Source of the DNA: Achromobacter sp. B7
Lineage (GTDB): Bacteria; Pseudomonadota; Gammaproteobacteria; Burkholderiales; Burkholderiaceae_B
NCBI RefSeq assembly: GCF_003600685.1
Contig: NZ_CP032084.1
Coordinates: 3,348,001 to 3,412,000, forward strand
Length of the DNA stretch: 64,000 bases
Reading direction: 5' to 3'
Shown here: positions 43,702 through 52,286 of the stretch, piece by piece
How the letters are laid out: each line of letters opens with the position of its first letter
Numbering within the stretch: the stretch's first letter is position 1
Made by a program: the position numbers and the translations under genes
Notes under the pieces: generated by a model
The model's database searches: none
Seen by the model: only the letters and a program-made list of their open reading frames with translations
What the model was told of the DNA's origin: nothing

Positions 43702-43992
43702 TCAGGCGGTCAGGAAGCGCAAGACTTCGGCCCAGTCGTTCGTCGACAGGGCCACGTCCTCGAAGTCGCCCTCTTCCTCGTCGTAGCGGGACACACAGAA
43801 GCGCTGGCTCCTGCCGGACGGACGGTCGGCATAGTTGGCGTAGTCGATAAACACCTTCAAGCCGCGCTCTTTGTTCTCAAATGATGGCGCTGCATCGATA
43901 TAGCTGGACGCGTCGAAATACCCTTCGGGAAGGGTCGGCAGGGTTGTGATGTCGTAGTCGGGAAATTCGCGACGGAGTCGTTCAAGGTTCAT
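43702..43992 (-). CDS. Small conserved-looking hypothetical protein
   Basis: 96 residues from the ATG at 43992 (MNLERLRREFPDYDI; 19 extra codons upstream are open). Acidic, soluble, no signal peptide or membrane segment; contains FDASSYIDAAPSF and VSRYDEEEGDFEDVALS. I do not recognise the family. It ends 9 bp from the convergent crotonase gene and is divergent from the YihY gene. Confidence 0.6.
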   Translation of the reverse strand: MNLERLRREFPDYDITTLPTLPEGYFDASSYIDAAPSFENKERGLKVFIDYANYADRPSGRSQRFCVSRYDEEEGDFEDVALSTNDWAEVLRFLTA

Positions 43993-44100
43993 GTGGGAAG
44001 CACGTAGAGGGTGGAAGCCTGACATTTTACGTTGCTCGGCGCCGGCCATGGGCTCGGCACGCCACTTGCTACGCCTTCCGCATGCGCTGGGAGTGTGGAA

Positions 44101-44955
44101 ATGGCTATCAAAGGGTTCTATGCGTTAGTTAAGCAAACGGTGACGAACTGGCTGGACGACTATGCGCCCAGCATGGGCGCCGCCATCGCGTTCTACACGG
44201 TGTTCTCGCTGGCGCCACTTCTTATTATCGTGATCGGTATCGCCGGCTTCTTTTGGGGCCACGAAGCCGCGCAGGGGCAGTTGTTGGAGCAGGTCAGCGC
44301 CTTGGTCGGCGCTGAGGGCGGGAAGGCGGTGGAAAGTGTCGTATTGGGCGCGCAAGAACCCGCGCAGGGCATCGCGGCCACGGTCATCAGCGTCGTGGTG
44401 CTGGTGGTCGGGGCGACGACAGTATTTTCGGAACTACAAAGCGCGCTGGACCGGATCTGGAAGGTCAACGCCAAGAAGCAGTCCGGCATCTGGGCCGTCA
44501 TCCGCGCGCGTCTGCTTTCGTTTGGCCTGATTTTGACCTTGGCGTTTTTATTGCTGGTCTCGCTGGTCGTCAGCACCGTGCTGGCGGCATTGGGCAGTTG
44601 GCTGGGCAGCGGGATACCCGGCTGGGGAGTGCTTCTGCAAGTGCTCAACGAGGCAATTACGTTGGGCATACTCACCCTGCTCTTTGGGATGATCTACCGG
44701 TTTATGCCCCAGGTCTCGGTCGCGTGGCGAGACGTCTGGGCAGGGGCGTTCGTCACCGCCGTGATGTTCGAAATCGGAAAGTTCCTGATCGGCCTGTACA
44801 TGGCCAAGGCATCCGTCGCCTCGTCGTATGCGGCGGCGGGGTCGCTGGTAATCGTGCTGATCTGGGTTTATTACGCGGCCCAGGTATTTCTGCTGGGCGC
44901 GGAATTCACCCGCGTTTATGCCCAAGCGCATGGATCCCGCAGAGAACGCAGCTAA
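44101..44955 (+). CDS. YihY/virulence factor BrkB family membrane protein
   Basis: 284 residues from the ATG at 44101 (homology begins MAIKGFYALVKQTVTNWLDD). Six membrane segments with the family's APSMGAAIAFYTVFSLAPLLIIVIGIAGFFWG, SELQSALDRIWKV and SSYAAAGSLVIVLIWVYYAAQVFLLGAEFTRVYA. Inner-membrane protein of unresolved function, once mislabelled ribonuclease BN; BrkB of Bordetella pertussis is linked to serum resistance. Stands alone. Confidence 0.92.
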   Translation: MAIKGFYALVKQTVTNWLDDYAPSMGAAIAFYTVFSLAPLLIIVIGIAGFFWGHEAAQGQLLEQVSALVGAEGGKAVESVVLGAQEPAQGIAATVISVVVLVVGATTVFSELQSALDRIWKVNAKKQSGIWAVIRARLLSFGLILTLAFLLLVSLVVSTVLAALGSWLGSGIPGWGVLLQVLNEAITLGILTLLFGMIYRFMPQVSVAWRDVWAGAFVTAVMFEIGKFLIGLYMAKASVASSYAAAGSLVIVLIWVYYAAQVFLLGAEFTRVYAQAHGSRRERS

Positions 44956-45108
44956 AGATCCAAAAACCCGCCGTAGGGTCGGGTCGCCACGCGCACGAAG
45001 AACGAATCGGCTAGGATATGCGGCCCTACTGCTGCGCAAACCTGCCACTCATCATGGGCCGTGTCATACCCGGGTGCCGAGGGCTGGGCGTATACACCAA
45101 GAATCCAC

Positions 45109-46035
45109 ATGCATCGACGTTTTCCAAATGCCCTGTTGGTCGCCCTTATTATCAGCTTCGGCACTGTTAGCGCTCCGACGTACGCTCAGGCCCCCTCCTC
45201 GCCCAGGATGCAAACTGGAAACGGGCACCCCTACGAGATCCCCGATAGCGAGGTATGGGACGTGCCCGATCCCATTTCCAAACGCGGCTACCAGGTCTTC
45301 GTCGCATTGCCGCCGTCCTATGCCGCGCAACCGCAGCGGCGCTACCCCGTGCTGTATGCGACCGACGCCGACTACGCTTTTCCGATCATCCGCCAGCTAG
45401 CGCGCCGCCTGAATGTTGAAGGCCCCCAGGTCGAGGAGTTCATTCTGATCGGCCTGTCCTATGGCAAAGGCGAGAACGGGGGTGTCAGCCGCCAGCGCGA
45501 CTACACGCCGACACCAAACGGCCCGAGCACGGCATCGCCCAACGCCGTCCACGGTCAGGCGCAGGCTTATCAACAGTATCTGCGCGACCAGGTAAAGCCC
45601 TTTGTCAACGCTCAGTACCGGGCGGACCCTGCCAAAGCAATATTTCTGGGCCACTCCTACGGCGCACTGCTTGGGACGCAAATCCTTTTCACCGAACCTG
45701 GCCTGTTCAGCAGTTATATCCTTGGCAGTCCATCGCTTTGGTACGACAAGCGACATGCGTTGAAGCTGGAAGCGAGCTATGCCAAGAAAAATCAGGATCT
45801 GAATGCGAAGGTCTATCTTTATGTCGGCGAGTATGAGGCCTTGCGCAAGGGTGATCGACGCTATAACCAGACCGTGGACATGGTTGCCGACAACCGGGCG
45901 TTGGAAGCGGCGCTGCAAAGCAGGAAGTACCCGAGCTTGACATTGAAATCAGCGGTCTTGAACGACGAGGATCATCTCACCGTCGCACCACGAGGCTTCA
46001 TGCAGGCGATGAAATATCTACTGCCGGCGCGCTGA
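45109..46035 (+). CDS. Exported esterase of the alpha/beta-hydrolase (putative esterase/IroE-like) family
   Basis: 308 residues from the ATG at 45109 (an upstream GTG frame is rejected because the signal peptide starts here: hydrophobic core ~8-20, cleavage near APTYAQA). Nucleophile elbow GHSYGALLG with Ser ~183; a histidine in DEDHLTV near 290 and an acidic residue between them complete the likely triad. YQVFVALPPSY and YPVLYATDADYAF match the esterase D/IroE type that hydrolyses siderophore or other esters. By eye, less GC-rich than its neighbours. No siderophore genes are nearby. Confidence 0.83.
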   Translation: MHRRFPNALLVALIISFGTVSAPTYAQAPSSPRMQTGNGHPYEIPDSEVWDVPDPISKRGYQVFVALPPSYAAQPQRRYPVLYATDADYAFPIIRQLARRLNVEGPQVEEFILIGLSYGKGENGGVSRQRDYTPTPNGPSTASPNAVHGQAQAYQQYLRDQVKPFVNAQYRADPAKAIFLGHSYGALLGTQILFTEPGLFSSYILGSPSLWYDKRHALKLEASYAKKNQDLNAKVYLYVGEYEALRKGDRRYNQTVDMVADNRALEAALQSRKYPSLTLKSAVLNDEDHLTVAPRGFMQAMKYLLPAR

Positions 46036-46083
46036 ACCATCACATAGAGACCAGCCCAACCGCCCCCCGACCGGACCCTGAAA

Positions 46084-46608
46084 ATGCCCCTGGATTTTGC
46101 ACTGATTGAAGACGGATTCATGGACGTCTTGCGCCCTCACCCCGCGTTCGCCGGTTGGCGCAAAAAGCGTAAGCGTTGCCTGTGGCGCATGGTTGGCGAG
46201 GTGGAACAGGGGCTGGTGCTGAACCGCTACAAGGATTCCTTCGAGAATCGGCAGTTGGTCTCGATCGGCGTTTACGTTTCCGTGCCGCATGAAGGTGGCT
46301 GGCCGGTCTATGTACCCCCCGAAGTCTGGGACAAGGGCCGCCTCTATCGCCGCGCCTACCTGGTGCCCGGAAAGGGCCTGGTCCCGGAAGACACGCTTGC
46401 CAGCGGCGCGCCGGTGGCGCTGTGCGAACCCGAAGATTTACGCGCATGGCTGGCAACGCTGCCGCAGGATATCGAGCAGTACATGGCGCCTTGGTTCGCC
46501 CGGTACCAAACGCTGGAAGCCGCCGGCTACGAATATCAGATCCCGAAGTGGCGGCTACAGCAAGCCGGGCACGCGCCGGTAGTGCATGGCGACGGCGCCG
46601 CCTCGTAG
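46084..46608 (+). CDS. Hypothetical protein
   Basis: 174 residues, no signal peptide or membrane segment, rich in Trp/Tyr and basic residues (FAGWRKKRKRCLWRMVGEVEQGLVLNRYKDSF). I recognise no family. It starts 48 bp after the esterase gene and its last 54 bp overlap the convergent DHFR-like gene. Protein-like composition over its length supports coding, but the 3' overlap is long, and the true stop-to-stop arrangement deserves checking. Confidence 0.62.
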   Translation: MPLDFALIEDGFMDVLRPHPAFAGWRKKRKRCLWRMVGEVEQGLVLNRYKDSFENRQLVSIGVYVSVPHEGGWPVYVPPEVWDKGRLYRRAYLVPGKGLVPEDTLASGAPVALCEPEDLRAWLATLPQDIEQYMAPWFARYQTLEAAGYEYQIPKWRLQQAGHAPVVHGDGAAS

Positions 46609-47121
46609 CGGCTTGGCGGAAATCAGCTCAAGCCGTCGCGAGCCGGGTAGCCCGCCCTCGAACAGGGTGGGACCGTGCCCGGCGATTATCGGGTGCACCA
46701 GGAATTGGTATTCGTCGATCAGGTTCAGCCGGTCCAACTCGGTGGCAAGCCGGCCGCTGCCCAGCAGTACGCCGTCCGGCGTGGCGTTCTTCAGCTTCTG
46801 TACGCTGGCGCGCAGCTCGTCCGCCAGGTGGTGGCTGTTGGTCCACGGGTAGTCTTTTCGCGTCGAGGACGCCACGTATTTCGGCTTGGCCTGTAGCTTG
46901 ATGGCCCACTCGCACATGGCCGGTGATGCGTCCACGTCGCCCCGGGCGACCGCCGGCCAGTAGGCTTCCATCATCTCGTAGGTGACGCGGCCCCACAGCA
47001 TCGCCCCGCACTCGTCCATCAGCCGGGTGAAGAAGGCATGCGTTTCCTCGTTAACGATGCCTTCTCGGTGGTCTACGCAGCCGTCAAGAGTGACGTTGAA
47101 AGCGAAAGTCAGCATTCCCAT
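46555..47121 (-). CDS. Dihydrofolate reductase-like (RibD C-terminal) family protein
   Basis: 188 residues. RibD_C/DHFR-like fold: MLTFAFNVTLDGCVDH at the start, GAMLWGRVTYEMMEAYWP, the strand-loop VLLGSGRLATELDRLNLIDEYQFLVHPIIAGHGPTLFEGG with its NADPH-binding GSG. Members are NADPH-dependent reductases of unknown substrate. Downstream end overlaps the convergent hypothetical gene by 54 bp. Confidence 0.88.
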   Translation of the reverse strand: MGMLTFAFNVTLDGCVDHREGIVNEETHAFFTRLMDECGAMLWGRVTYEMMEAYWPAVARGDVDASPAMCEWAIKLQAKPKYVASSTRKDYPWTNSHHLADELRASVQKLKNATPDGVLLGSGRLATELDRLNLIDEYQFLVHPIIAGHGPTLFEGGLPGSRRLELISAKPLRGGAVAMHYRRVPGLL

Positions 47122-47169
47122 GATGTCGGTTTCCCAAAATATGCACCTGGGCGATGACGTCGCCCGCCT

Positions 47170-50100
47170 TTAGAACTGCCAGCGCACATTCGCGTTGATG
47201 GAATGGTCGCGACTGTCGCCGGCATACTGGCCCGCATACCCAAGCCTTACTGACGCTGCGCGTGCAATCGCCACCTCGGCTCCCAATTCCACCAGCGCTG
47301 CATCGCGGCCGATGGGCGCGCCCGCGACGGTAAACGGCTGACCGGCGTCGAACGCCAATACGGATTCCGGTTTTACGTCACCGAACACGTGGCGCCAACC
47401 CACGGTGCCAAACACCCTGCCCTGACGGCCGCCGACATCGAATTCCTGGGCGGCGCGCAGACCCAGCGTTGTAGACGTTTGCTGCATGCTGCCTGATTGG
47501 CCCGACAGCGCGGCGTCGCCGCCGCTTTCCGCAAAGCCGCGCGTGCGCAAATTGCTCCAGGCCAGACCCACGAACGGCTCCAGCGTGGTGCGTTCCCCGA
47601 TTGGCCGGGCATAGGACAGTTCGGTGAACACCTGGCTGGTGCTGGCGCCATAGTCCGCCGTCAAGGCAGCGGTCTGGCTGTTGGCGTAGCGCCGCGTCGA
47701 GATATCGTGCCACGTGTAGCCCGCGCCCGCCATAAATTGCCACGCGCCGGGTCCGACCGCGAAGGACTTTCCGCCATAGATCAACGCGCTGTAGCTGGAC
47801 ACATCCGCCTGCGACGAGCGCTGGTCGACACGCGCGTTGCTGTCGGTGTAGCCCAGTGCGCCGCCGACGCGCCAGCCCGCACCGACCGGACGGTCGGCGC
47901 CCACGAACAAGCCGCCAACATGCTGGCGGACTTGAGCGGCATTGCCGTCGGCATCGATCGTCTGCCAGTTGCCCACGACTTCGGCCCAGGCGGGCAAAGC
48001 GCCAGACGCGGGCATCTGTCCGGGTGCGACCGGGGCATCGGACGCGCCTCCTGCGGCGAGGGGACTGCCGGGGCGCGCGGTCGCCTGAAGGTTGGCTCGC
48101 AGCTTGGCCAAGGGCGTCTGGCGCACCAGCGCCGCGCCCTGAAGCAGCGTGCTGGACACGCTGGCGTGTATTTCACCGGACAGGCTGTCGAACGCGTCTT
48201 CGGTCTGGCCCATCGCCAGCGTTGCCGCATATTGGCGCAACGCGCTGTCCGCGTTCATGTTTTGCAAGGCGCCCGCCACGGCGCGCTGGTTGGGCGTCGT
48301 GGCGCCGGTGGGAAAGGTGCGCGTTTGCAGCAAGCCCAGCGTCACGTCCGTGGCGCTGTAGGAAAGCTGGGGATCCAGGAATGCGTAGTTCGACGACACG
48401 CTGTCGAACCGGCCTTGCAACGACTGGGCGCTAAGAATGGTGTAGCGCTGGTTGGGCGTGAAGTTGCCGTCCGGCCCCACGTGCAGCACGGAGCCCGCCA
48501 GGCGCGCAATACCATTCACCACGACCCGATCGCTGGCGGCCGATGTGGGCGCCGCTTCGACGCGGTAGGTAGACCCCGGCGCAAAGGTCAGGTCGCCGTT
48601 GACGGTCAGGGTGCCGATCGAATTGCCGGGGCTGAGAATCGACCCGGCGACCAACGTGGTCGGCCCCACCGAACCCGAACCGGCCAGGGTGGCACCCGCC
48701 CCCACGCTGACCGGTCCGGCCAAAGCGCCATTGACCGTAAGCGTGCTTGCCGATACGGTGGTCAGGCCGGTGTTGCTGCTGATGCCGGTAAGTATCACGT
48801 CGCCGGACAGGATGTTGACCCGGCCATTGCCTTGTATGCTGCCGCCGTAGGTTAGGGCCGGGCCGACAAAGTTGAACAGCAGTTCACCGTCGCCCGCGCC
48901 AAAGCGCAATACGGGCGCGTTCAACAAGCCGACTGGCGCGGCGCCAAAATCCGCGGGCGTGCCCATCACTAGCGTGCCCTTGGAACCCGCCGCGTTCGCG
49001 ATGACGACTTCACTTGCGTTCAGTGCCCCGCCGAACATCAGCAGCAGCCTTCCTTCGCCGGCATCGCCCACGGTCACCGGGCCGGTAGACGTCCAGTTCG
49101 ATCCGTCGCCCGAAATCGTCACGTTGCCATAAGACCCCGCCCGCCTGCCCAGCGTACCGTTCCAGCTGAGCAGTTGCCCGCCGTCGGAAACGCCCAAGCC
49201 GCCGCGCGCGCCGTTGGCCTCGCCGACGACAAAGATCCCACTGTTGATCCAGGAAGATCCCGCGCCGCCAATCGAGGCAGTGCTGAGGCTGCCCGCCCCG
49301 CCACCAACGAAGCCGGACGTTCCGCTGAGCGTCGCGCCGTCGGCCACCAAAAGCGTGCCGCTGCCCTCGTTGCCGATTTCCACAGGCCCCGAACTGGTCC
49401 AGGACGAACCCGCGCCTATTAGCGAGACGCTGCCGGTCGAGCCCGCCCTGTCCGCCGCGATCAAGCCACCGCTCTGCACGCGCCCCCCATGGCTGACCTC
49501 GAACGCGCCGTTGCCAAGATGCCCCACTCTGAGCGGCAATGCGGAATCCGCCGACGATCCCGCTCCGCTTACCTGGACAAAGCCTGTGGAAAGCGCCGAG
49601 TCGGCGACGTTGATTGCGGTGGCGATAAGCGACGCGCCCGCCAGCACGCGCACCGTGCCGCGAGCGCTGGTGCTGGCCGGCCCGAACTCATCGCCGCCCA
49701 CCCGCAGGGTCCCGACGTGCAAGCTGGAGCCTGCGTCGGTCACCTGTATTTCTCCCCACGCGTCGCCACCCCGGCCGGCTGTCAGATCGCCCGCCCACAA
49801 CTCGCCGGCATTGATGATGCCCAGCGCGGCCGTTCCGCGTTCGCCCACATACAACACGGACGACACTTCGACCCGACTGCCGGCGCCCATCACGGTCAAG
49901 AACCCGGTGCTGTTGACGCCTTTGGCGATCGTGCCGTTCACAGAGTTCCAGACGGTGCCGACGCCCGCGCCGCCCAGCAAGGCCGCGCCGTTTGATCCAC
50001 CGCCGTTGCCCAGCACGAAGCTGCCCGTGTTCAAACTGCCGCCCGTTCGAAACACCAATGTGCCCGCCGCCGTGTCTCCCACCAGCAATGTGCCGGCTTC

Positions 50101-50340
50101 GCTGGCCCCGTCCAGCTGAACAACGCCGGCGCCTACATAGGCGTCGTCTGCAATGCTGGGCAGGGCACCGCCCCAGTTCGCGGGGACGCCCCAAAAGGCT
50201 CCGCCCGCACCGCCGATCCAGGTTAGGGGCGCCGCAACGGCGCTGGGCGTGCCAAGCACGGCGGCGGCCATGGCAATGGCCGCTGAAAGCGGACGCAGAG
50301 TCAAAGGGGAATTTACGGGTGACAGGCGCATCAGCTTCAT
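47170..50340 (-). CDS. Type Va autotransporter with repetitive beta-helix passenger
   Basis: 1056 residues from the ATG at 50340, chosen because GGAAG precedes it and the signal peptide (to ~PSAVAAPL) starts there. The passenger (~40-770) is built of imperfect repeats around GAGSSW and GxLxVxDGG, as in T5SS/PEP-CTERM-associated beta-helix repeats, then a PATR-type region (TLTVNGALAGPVSVGAGATL) and SPGNSIGTLTVNGDL. The last ~280 residues are an autotransporter beta-barrel with VGADRPVGAGWRVGGALGY and the C-terminal phenylalanine in NVRWQF recognised by the Bam machine. Predicted outer-membrane, surface-exposed adhesin-like protein. Divergent from a PAS-winged-helix gene that may control it. 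Confidence 0.93.
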   Translation of the reverse strand: MKLMRLSPVNSPLTLRPLSAAIAMAAAVLGTPSAVAAPLTWIGGAGGAFWGVPANWGGALPSIADDAYVGAGVVQLDGASEAGTLLVGDTAAGTLVFRTGGSLNTGSFVLGNGGGSNGAALLGGAGVGTVWNSVNGTIAKGVNSTGFLTVMGAGSRVEVSSVLYVGERGTAALGIINAGELWAGDLTAGRGGDAWGEIQVTDAGSSLHVGTLRVGGDEFGPASTSARGTVRVLAGASLIATAINVADSALSTGFVQVSGAGSSADSALPLRVGHLGNGAFEVSHGGRVQSGGLIAADRAGSTGSVSLIGAGSSWTSSGPVEIGNEGSGTLLVADGATLSGTSGFVGGGAGSLSTASIGGAGSSWINSGIFVVGEANGARGGLGVSDGGQLLSWNGTLGRRAGSYGNVTISGDGSNWTSTGPVTVGDAGEGRLLLMFGGALNASEVVIANAAGSKGTLVMGTPADFGAAPVGLLNAPVLRFGAGDGELLFNFVGPALTYGGSIQGNGRVNILSGDVILTGISSNTGLTTVSASTLTVNGALAGPVSVGAGATLAGSGSVGPTTLVAGSILSPGNSIGTLTVNGDLTFAPGSTYRVEAAPTSAASDRVVVNGIARLAGSVLHVGPDGNFTPNQRYTILSAQSLQGRFDSVSSNYAFLDPQLSYSATDVTLGLLQTRTFPTGATTPNQRAVAGALQNMNADSALRQYAATLAMGQTEDAFDSLSGEIHASVSSTLLQGAALVRQTPLAKLRANLQATARPGSPLAAGGASDAPVAPGQMPASGALPAWAEVVGNWQTIDADGNAAQVRQHVGGLFVGADRPVGAGWRVGGALGYTDSNARVDQRSSQADVSSYSALIYGGKSFAVGPGAWQFMAGAGYTWHDISTRRYANSQTAALTADYGASTSQVFTELSYARPIGERTTLEPFVGLAWSNLRTRGFAESGGDAALSGQSGSMQQTSTTLGLRAAQEFDVGGRQGRVFGTVGWRHVFGDVKPESVLAFDAGQPFTVAGAPIGRDAALVELGAEVAIARAASVRLGYAGQYAGDSRDHSINANVRWQF

Positions 50341-50603
50341 TCTTGGCTTCCAGGTGTTGGGGCTGCCGGGCGTTTGCATCCCGGCGCGTCGACGCGGAGT
50401 ATAGGAATTTGCGCGCGTCTGAAGCTGAGCAAATCTGAGCGGCAATGCTGAGGAAAGCTAAGCGCACACGCTGGATTACCTGCCGGGCGGCATGCAAAGA
50501 AAGCGCTGCGCTCGGCGGGCAAGACTGGTTACACTGTGCGCCGCGCGATTCCGTTCCGGTACAGGTACACCGGTGCCCCGATACTCACCCCCCACAAACT
50601 CTG

Positions 50604-51320
50604 ATGTCCGCCACGCCGCCTGCCGACCTGATGCCCATGCTCCTGGACGCCGTATGTGTCGTGAGCGAGTCGGGCGTGTTCCTCAGCGTGACCGGCGCGT
50701 GCGAACAGATCTTCGGCTACACGCCCCAAGAGATGGTGGGCCGCCCGATGATGGACCTGATCTGCGAAGCCGACCGGCCCGCGACACTGGCGGCCGTCGA
50801 CCAGCTGATGGGCGGCAAGCTGCAATACGATTTTGAGAACCGATACGTGCGCAAGGACGGCCGGCTGGTGCACATCATGTGGTCGGCGCGATGGTATCCG
50901 GACAAACAGATTCGCGTCGCGGTGGCACGTGACGTATCCGAACGGTATGTGGAGCGCGCTGCCTTGGAAGATAAGCTGGCGCCGGCGCAACCGCAGCCAT
51001 GGCAACTTTGCGATTCGCCGCCCTGCCTGGTGCCTCCGGGGGCTTCGCCCATTCCTTTGTCGCACCAGGACTACACGGTCCTGGCGACGCTTGCCGCCCA
51101 TCACCAGGGCGCCAGCCGTCGGGCCATCGTGGAAGCGCTTGGGAAGGACTACTGGACCTATGACCGGCGCAGTCTGGATACGCAGATGCGCCGGCTGCGC
51201 AGAAAAGTCGAACAGGCCTGCGACCGAGAACTACCGGTTGCGACGCTGCGGGGGATGGGGTATCGGTTTTATGACCCGATAGAAAGCCGGCGGCGGGGCG
51301 AGGTGGCGCGGCCGGTCTAA
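50604..51320 (+). CDS. PAS domain-winged helix one-component regulator
   Basis: 238 residues from the ATG at 50604. Residues ~8-125 are a PAS/PAC sensor (LLDAVCVVSESGVFLSVTGACEQIFGYTPQEMVG ... VAVARDVSERYVE). Residues ~150-230 form an OmpR-type winged helix (LSHQDYTVLATLAAHHQGASRRAIVEALG, then SLDTQMRRLRRKVEQ and LRGMGYRFYDP). No receiver or kinase domain is present, so the PAS sensor acts directly on DNA binding. It is divergent from the autotransporter gene with 263 bp between starts, making that gene the first candidate target. Confidence 0.88.
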   Translation: MSATPPADLMPMLLDAVCVVSESGVFLSVTGACEQIFGYTPQEMVGRPMMDLICEADRPATLAAVDQLMGGKLQYDFENRYVRKDGRLVHIMWSARWYPDKQIRVAVARDVSERYVERAALEDKLAPAQPQPWQLCDSPPCLVPPGASPIPLSHQDYTVLATLAAHHQGASRRAIVEALGKDYWTYDRRSLDTQMRRLRRKVEQACDRELPVATLRGMGYRFYDPIESRRRGEVARPV

Positions 51321-51393
51321 GCGCAAACGCGCCACGGCGGCGGCGCCTTGATAGGCGCGGGCCAGCGGCCATGAATGAATCAAGAAAGCGGAA

Positions 51394-52056
51394 TCAGGAA
51401 GCGCCGACCGGAAAGTTCGGAAGAATCGTTGCCAGCACGTGATGCGTCTGCGTGGCCTTGGCGCGCAGGTAGCCGACGTTATGCGGGTTGGCGTGTACGC
51501 CCGTCAGCCGGCTTGCCACCTGGATGCCGTGCTGCTCCAGCTGCGACGACTTGTCGGGATTGTTGCTAAGCAGCTCGATACGCTGGAGCCCCAAGGCGCG
51601 CAGCATCTGCGCGGCCGCCGTGTAGTCGCGGGCATCCGTGCCGTGGCCCAGCTCGCGGTCGGCGGCGTAGGTATCGCGCCCCTGCTCTTGCAGGCGATAC
51701 GCATCAAGCTTGGAATACAGGCCGATGCCGCGCCCTTCCTGGCGCAGGTACAGCAGGTAACCGCCTTCGTTGTTCAGCAGGCGCAGCGCTTCGTGCAGTT
51801 GCGGGCCGCAATCACAGCGCAGGGAACCGAACACGTCGCCGGTCAGGCACTCGGAATGCAGGCGCACCAGGGGCGCCGCGCCCGGCTTGCCGAACTTCAG
51901 GGCGATGTGCTCTTTGCCGTCGGCAAGACCATGAAAGGTGTAAACCTGCGCCTCGACGTCCCGCCCGTCCAGCAGCCGCATCGGCAAGCACACCTCCGTC
52001 CGCACTGTGGCCCCATCCAGCAAGGCAGCGGTGGGGGTATTTGATGTGTCGCTCAC
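51394..52056 (-). CDS. ribA: GTP cyclohydrolase II
   Basis: 220 residues if started at the GTG at 52056 (MSDTSNTPTAALL), which gives the usual RibA length; a GTG at 52167 is also in frame, so the start is uncertain. Zinc cysteines C70, C81 and C83 (HSECLTGDVFGSLRCDCGPQL) and RQEGRGIGLYSK identify the enzyme, which opens GTP to 2,5-diamino-6-ribosylaminopyrimidinone phosphate plus formate and pyrophosphate, the first step of riboflavin synthesis. It is a stand-alone RibA without fused RibB. No FMN riboswitch was recognised upstream. Confidence 0.93.
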   Translation of the reverse strand: MSDTSNTPTAALLDGATVRTEVCLPMRLLDGRDVEAQVYTFHGLADGKEHIALKFGKPGAAPLVRLHSECLTGDVFGSLRCDCGPQLHEALRLLNNEGGYLLYLRQEGRGIGLYSKLDAYRLQEQGRDTYAADRELGHGTDARDYTAAAQMLRALGLQRIELLSNNPDKSSQLEQHGIQVASRLTGVHANPHNVGYLRAKATQTHHVLATILPNFPVGAS

Positions 52057-52217
52057 TACGGGGAACTCGCGTGTTAAAGGGTTGCCGACGATTGTATACC
52101 CGACGTCATCCCCCGGAAGGTGGCGCGCAAAGCCGGGCGGCGGGGCGATCGGGGGATTTTTATTCACGTTCAAGGCGGGATCGGCGTAGATTCCTAGCGT
52201 AACTCCGACGGGGATGT

Positions 52218-52260
52218 CGACCCCGGAACCGAACCCGGACCCGAACCCCGACACGAACCG
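52218..52260. repeat. C/G-rich CCCGAA-like imperfect hexamer repeat
   Basis: A run of roughly six-base units (CCGGAACCGAACCC, then CCGAACCCCG and ACCGACCCC) between the divergent ribA and MFS starts. It keeps the upstream ribA frame open (GF/SG repeats), which explains the overlong open frame there. No function is apparent. Confidence 0.5.
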
Positions 52261-52286
52261 ACCCCAGGCCCAAAGCTGGAGCTTCC

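Noticed and set aside
47497-50119. Plus-strand frames of 452 and 301 codons opposite the autotransporter
   Set aside because: They mirror the repetitive passenger; their repeats come from the autotransporter's own Gly/Ser-rich codons.
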